Source of the DNA: Erythrobacter sp.
GTDB lineage: Bacteria; Pseudomonadota; Alphaproteobacteria; Sphingomonadales; Sphingomonadaceae
Length of the DNA: 22,277 nucleotides
Assembly: GCA_002695185.1 (NCBI GenBank)
Contig: NZOF01000146.1
Span: 1 to 22,277, forward strand
Direction of reading: 5' to 3'
The notes under the pieces: generated by a model
The model's input: only the letters and a program-made list of their open reading frames with translations
Database searches by the model: none
What the model was told of the DNA's origin: nothing
Position numbers and translations under genes: made by a program
Shown here: in pieces, positions 20,587 to 22,277 of the stretch
Numbering within the stretch: position 1 is the stretch's first letter
Layout: each line of letters opens with the position of its first letter

Positions 20587-21938
20587 TCGGCTTCCTCCTC
20601 GAAATTGTAGAAGTTCTGCATCCAATCCTCGGCATAGCCACGCTCAAGACCAGGCCAGAGGCGTGAGACGATGGCGTCATTCACTGCGTCAGCATTCTCG
20701 ATGAACCTGTTGATACCTTTTCGCTTGCCTGGCGTATCTGGGTCGTACTCATAGACGGACTGATAAACGTCCGACGCGTTCGAAATAGCATCGGAGCGAA
20801 GATAGAATACCGGCAGCACCTCATCTGGGCAGTTTTCGAGCAGGTTGCCGACCTGTGTGAGATCTTGCTCATTTGTTCTCTGAACGATCGTGGGCAACAG
20901 CATATGCGCCGCACCGCCCATATCGATCCGATCCGTCGCGAAAATGTGGCGCAGCATGGTGAGGAGACCAGTCACAAAGGTGGACAAGGTCGCAATGTCG
21001 AACCCCTTCATCGTCTGCGGGATAATCAACGAAGTAGACGCCATCACATTGTTCAGCTGGAACAGTGTCAGCGCAGGCTGATAGTCGATAATGATGCAGT
21101 CCAAGGTCTCGTTCAGGGCACTTTCAAGCTCCGCTTGGTCGACCCTACCGTTGCTCACGAGCTCATTAGGACGGGTGACCGGTGGATGCCCCTCTTTCCA
21201 CCGATCTATGGCGTCTCTTAGGAACCTGTAAAACCGCTTCTCCGGGGTGCCCGCTCGCAGCAACCTCGCGATCTGAATTTCGCCTTCGGAGGTTTCGCCA
21301 TGCGCAGGTACTAACCGCACGCCCGGCCAGGAGGTTTTCTTGAAGAACCCGTCAAGCGTCTCCGCATCATAGTCAGTGTAAGCGATGGACTCGTCGGTCT
21401 GAAACAGCCCCGCGAAGTCAACCATCGTCGGAGTTTCGTCATCTGGCAAAGTTGGCATTTCTTCGCCGCCGACAAAGTAGAGAGTGATCGTGCTCTGGGG
21501 GTCAGCGTCCATGACGCCGACTCGCATGCCGTAGTGCAGACTCAGGTACTGAGCGAAGTGCGCAGCACTAAGCGACTTCGCGGTGCCACCTTTCTGACTT
21601 GCAAATGAAATGACGGGCAAAGGATCGTCGGGTTTGCGCCAAGCAAGAAAATGCTCAGGCCGCTTTGATGAGGCAGCCATCAAAGCCCTGATGTGCATCA
21701 GCTCCGTCAGGGTGAAAACACGCTCGCGCCCTACATGCTTGCCGGCAGGAAAATCCTCATTGTCCTTAGCGAACTTCGTCAGATGCTGATGGCTAATGTT
21801 CAGGAAGCGAGCACATTGGCGCATCGACCAAGAGCGTTTGATGCGCTCACGCATCGTCAACTCCTTGTTGACCGAAACCATGGTCCGGCCAAGGCCCCGC
21901 TCGAGCTCTTGAAGGAACTGTTCTATACTGCCGCCCAT
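20583..21938 (-). CDS. repA: RepA, ParA-family partition ATPase and autorepressor
   Basis: The 451-residue protein has an N-terminal helix-turn-helix (WSMRQCARFLNISHQHLTKFA, about residues 37-57), as in type Ib ParA proteins that also repress their operon. It has the deviant Walker A motif KGGTAKS (116-122) after VISFASQ, the VGVMDADPQST switch region, and a Walker B-like LDCIIIDYQPALT. Length is slightly above the usual 390-410, because of a long acidic insertion and the C-terminal tail. An AGAGAG ribosome binding site precedes the ATG at 21936-21938. RepA drives plasmid segregation with RepB and parS. The operator-like palindromes 70-110 bp upstream fit autoregulation. Confidence 0.95.
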   Translation of the reverse strand: MGGSIEQFLQELERGLGRTMVSVNKELTMRERIKRSWSMRQCARFLNISHQHLTKFAKDNEDFPAGKHVGRERVFTLTELMHIRALMAASSKRPEHFLAWRKPDDPLPVISFASQKGGTAKSLSAAHFAQYLSLHYGMRVGVMDADPQSTITLYFVGGEEMPTLPDDETPTMVDFAGLFQTDESIAYTDYDAETLDGFFKKTSWPGVRLVPAHGETSEGEIQIARLLRAGTPEKRFYRFLRDAIDRWKEGHPPVTRPNELVSNGRVDQAELESALNETLDCIIIDYQPALTLFQLNNVMASTSLIIPQTMKGFDIATLSTFVTGLLTMLRHIFATDRIDMGGAAHMLLPTIVQRTNEQDLTQVGNLLENCPDEVLPVFYLRSDAISNASDVYQSVYEYDPDTPGKRKGINRFIENADAVNDAIVSRLWPGLERGYAEDWMQNFYNFEEEAE

Positions 21939-22008
21939 TGCACCGCTCTCTTTTCGATTCTCTCACGGAATCGCTCCGAGTTGTAAATAGCACGGTTTTT
22001 GAGGAAAT

Positions 22009-22050
22009 GTACAGATATTGTACGCCTACCGGATTTCCGGCGCACAATAT
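22009..22050 (-). promoter_or_regulatory. Nested palindromes in the repA promoter region
   Basis: Three overlapping inverted repeats lie here. GTACA (22009-22013) pairs with TGTAC (22019-22023). ATATTGTACGCC (22015-22026) pairs with GGCGCACAATAT (22039-22050), matching at 11 of 12. CCGGA (22029-22033) pairs with TCCGG (22036-22040). On the minus strand TACAAT (22017-22022) is a good -10 box, with TTGTGC (22042-22047) as a weak -35 at a 19-bp spacing. It is probably the RepA/RepB-controlled promoter and operator. Confidence 0.55.
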
Positions 22051-22099
22051 GGGCTGCACTGAGCGAAAGTGCGGACGACAACCTGAGCCGCCGAGGTGA

Positions 22100-22117
22100 T
22101 TTTGCACGCGTGCAAAA
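22100..22117. promoter_or_regulatory. parS: parS-like palindrome upstream of repA
   Basis: TTTTGCACGCGTGCAAAA is a perfect 18-bp palindrome, about 160 bp upstream of the repA start. Its 16-bp core is identical to the copy inside repB. RepB binding here could combine partition with control of the repA promoter. Confidence 0.75.
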
Positions 22118-22277
22118 AGTCGAAACCTGGTGCGGCCAGGGCCGCCGAAGCGGTCTGGCTGAAGATTTAGGCGGCGTCCTTCGGCCCCGCAGGGGATGAC
22201 GTCCTGCAGGGACAGATCGTCCTGGTTCGCGGCCTTACCGAGGTTGGCGTTGAAGCCGTGGTCGCGGATGGTCAGCG
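22118..22277. other. Right edge, no gene assigned
   Basis: This is GC-rich sequence after the parS-like site. Two minus-strand frames are open from the edge. One begins LTIRDHGFNANLGKAANQ but then runs without a stop into the antisense of the repA start region, so it is not a convincing gene end. It could be the edge of another backbone or mobile gene. I see no signal I can name. Confidence 0.3.

Noticed and set aside
1..22277. tRNA, rRNA or riboswitch
   Set aside because: I found no cloverleaf, rRNA-like or aptamer-like sequence by eye, although a covariance-model search was not possible.

Overview
The window reads as part of an alphaproteobacterial plasmid, most likely from the Rhodobacterales or a near relative. 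The evidence is a complete repABC replication and partition operon with its antisense RNA, a plasmid-type DUF1403/ScpB gene pair, GC-rich coding sequence outside the rep genes, and GC-rich codon use. Nearly all genes lie on the minus strand, in tightly overlapping operons with ATGA or TGATG junctions.

Layout, left to right. (1) 1-1700: the tail of a cut-off gene, a helix-turn-helix protein gene coupled to it, and a 5'-truncated remnant of a VirD4/TraG conjugation coupling protein, followed by about 360 bp of non-coding, palindrome-rich DNA. (2) 1643-3404: a parDE toxin-antitoxin pair, a short RadC/JAB-domain gene, and the C-terminal stump of a PAPS-reductase-family gene. (3) 3451-11180: a defence island. 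It holds a complete qatABCD operon (TatD-like nuclease, QueC-like enzyme, QatB, KAP-family NTPase), an Mrr-like restriction endonuclease gene, and an abiEi/abiEii type IV toxin-antitoxin pair whose promoter overlaps a perfect inverted repeat. (4) 11231-12911: scpB-like and DUF1403 genes. (5) 13057-16801: a compact Tn5053/Tn402-type transposon carrying only tniA, tniB and tniQ, with matching TGTCGG termini and arrayed transposase-binding repeats at both ends. (6) 16961-18016: a tyrosine recombinase. (7) 18025-22117: repC, repB and repA, with an antisense RNA gene between repB and repC, a probable oriV inside repC, and two copies of a perfect parS-like palindrome, one inside repB and one upstream of repA.

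How the parts fit. repABC replicates and segregates the plasmid. The recombinase and a dif/res-like palindrome at 12989-13015 could resolve multimers. parDE and abiE would kill plasmid-free cells. Qat plus the Mrr-like nuclease would protect the host from phage. The TniABQ transposon appears to have landed between the DUF1403 promoter region and the recombinase gene, about 40 bp from the dif/res-like palindrome. That recalls the preference of Tn5053/Tn402 elements for resolution sites. Transfer genes survive here only as fragments, so any mobility would depend on sequence outside the window.

No tRNA, rRNA, CRISPR array or integron attC site was seen. All family assignments come from reading motifs by eye, without database searches.
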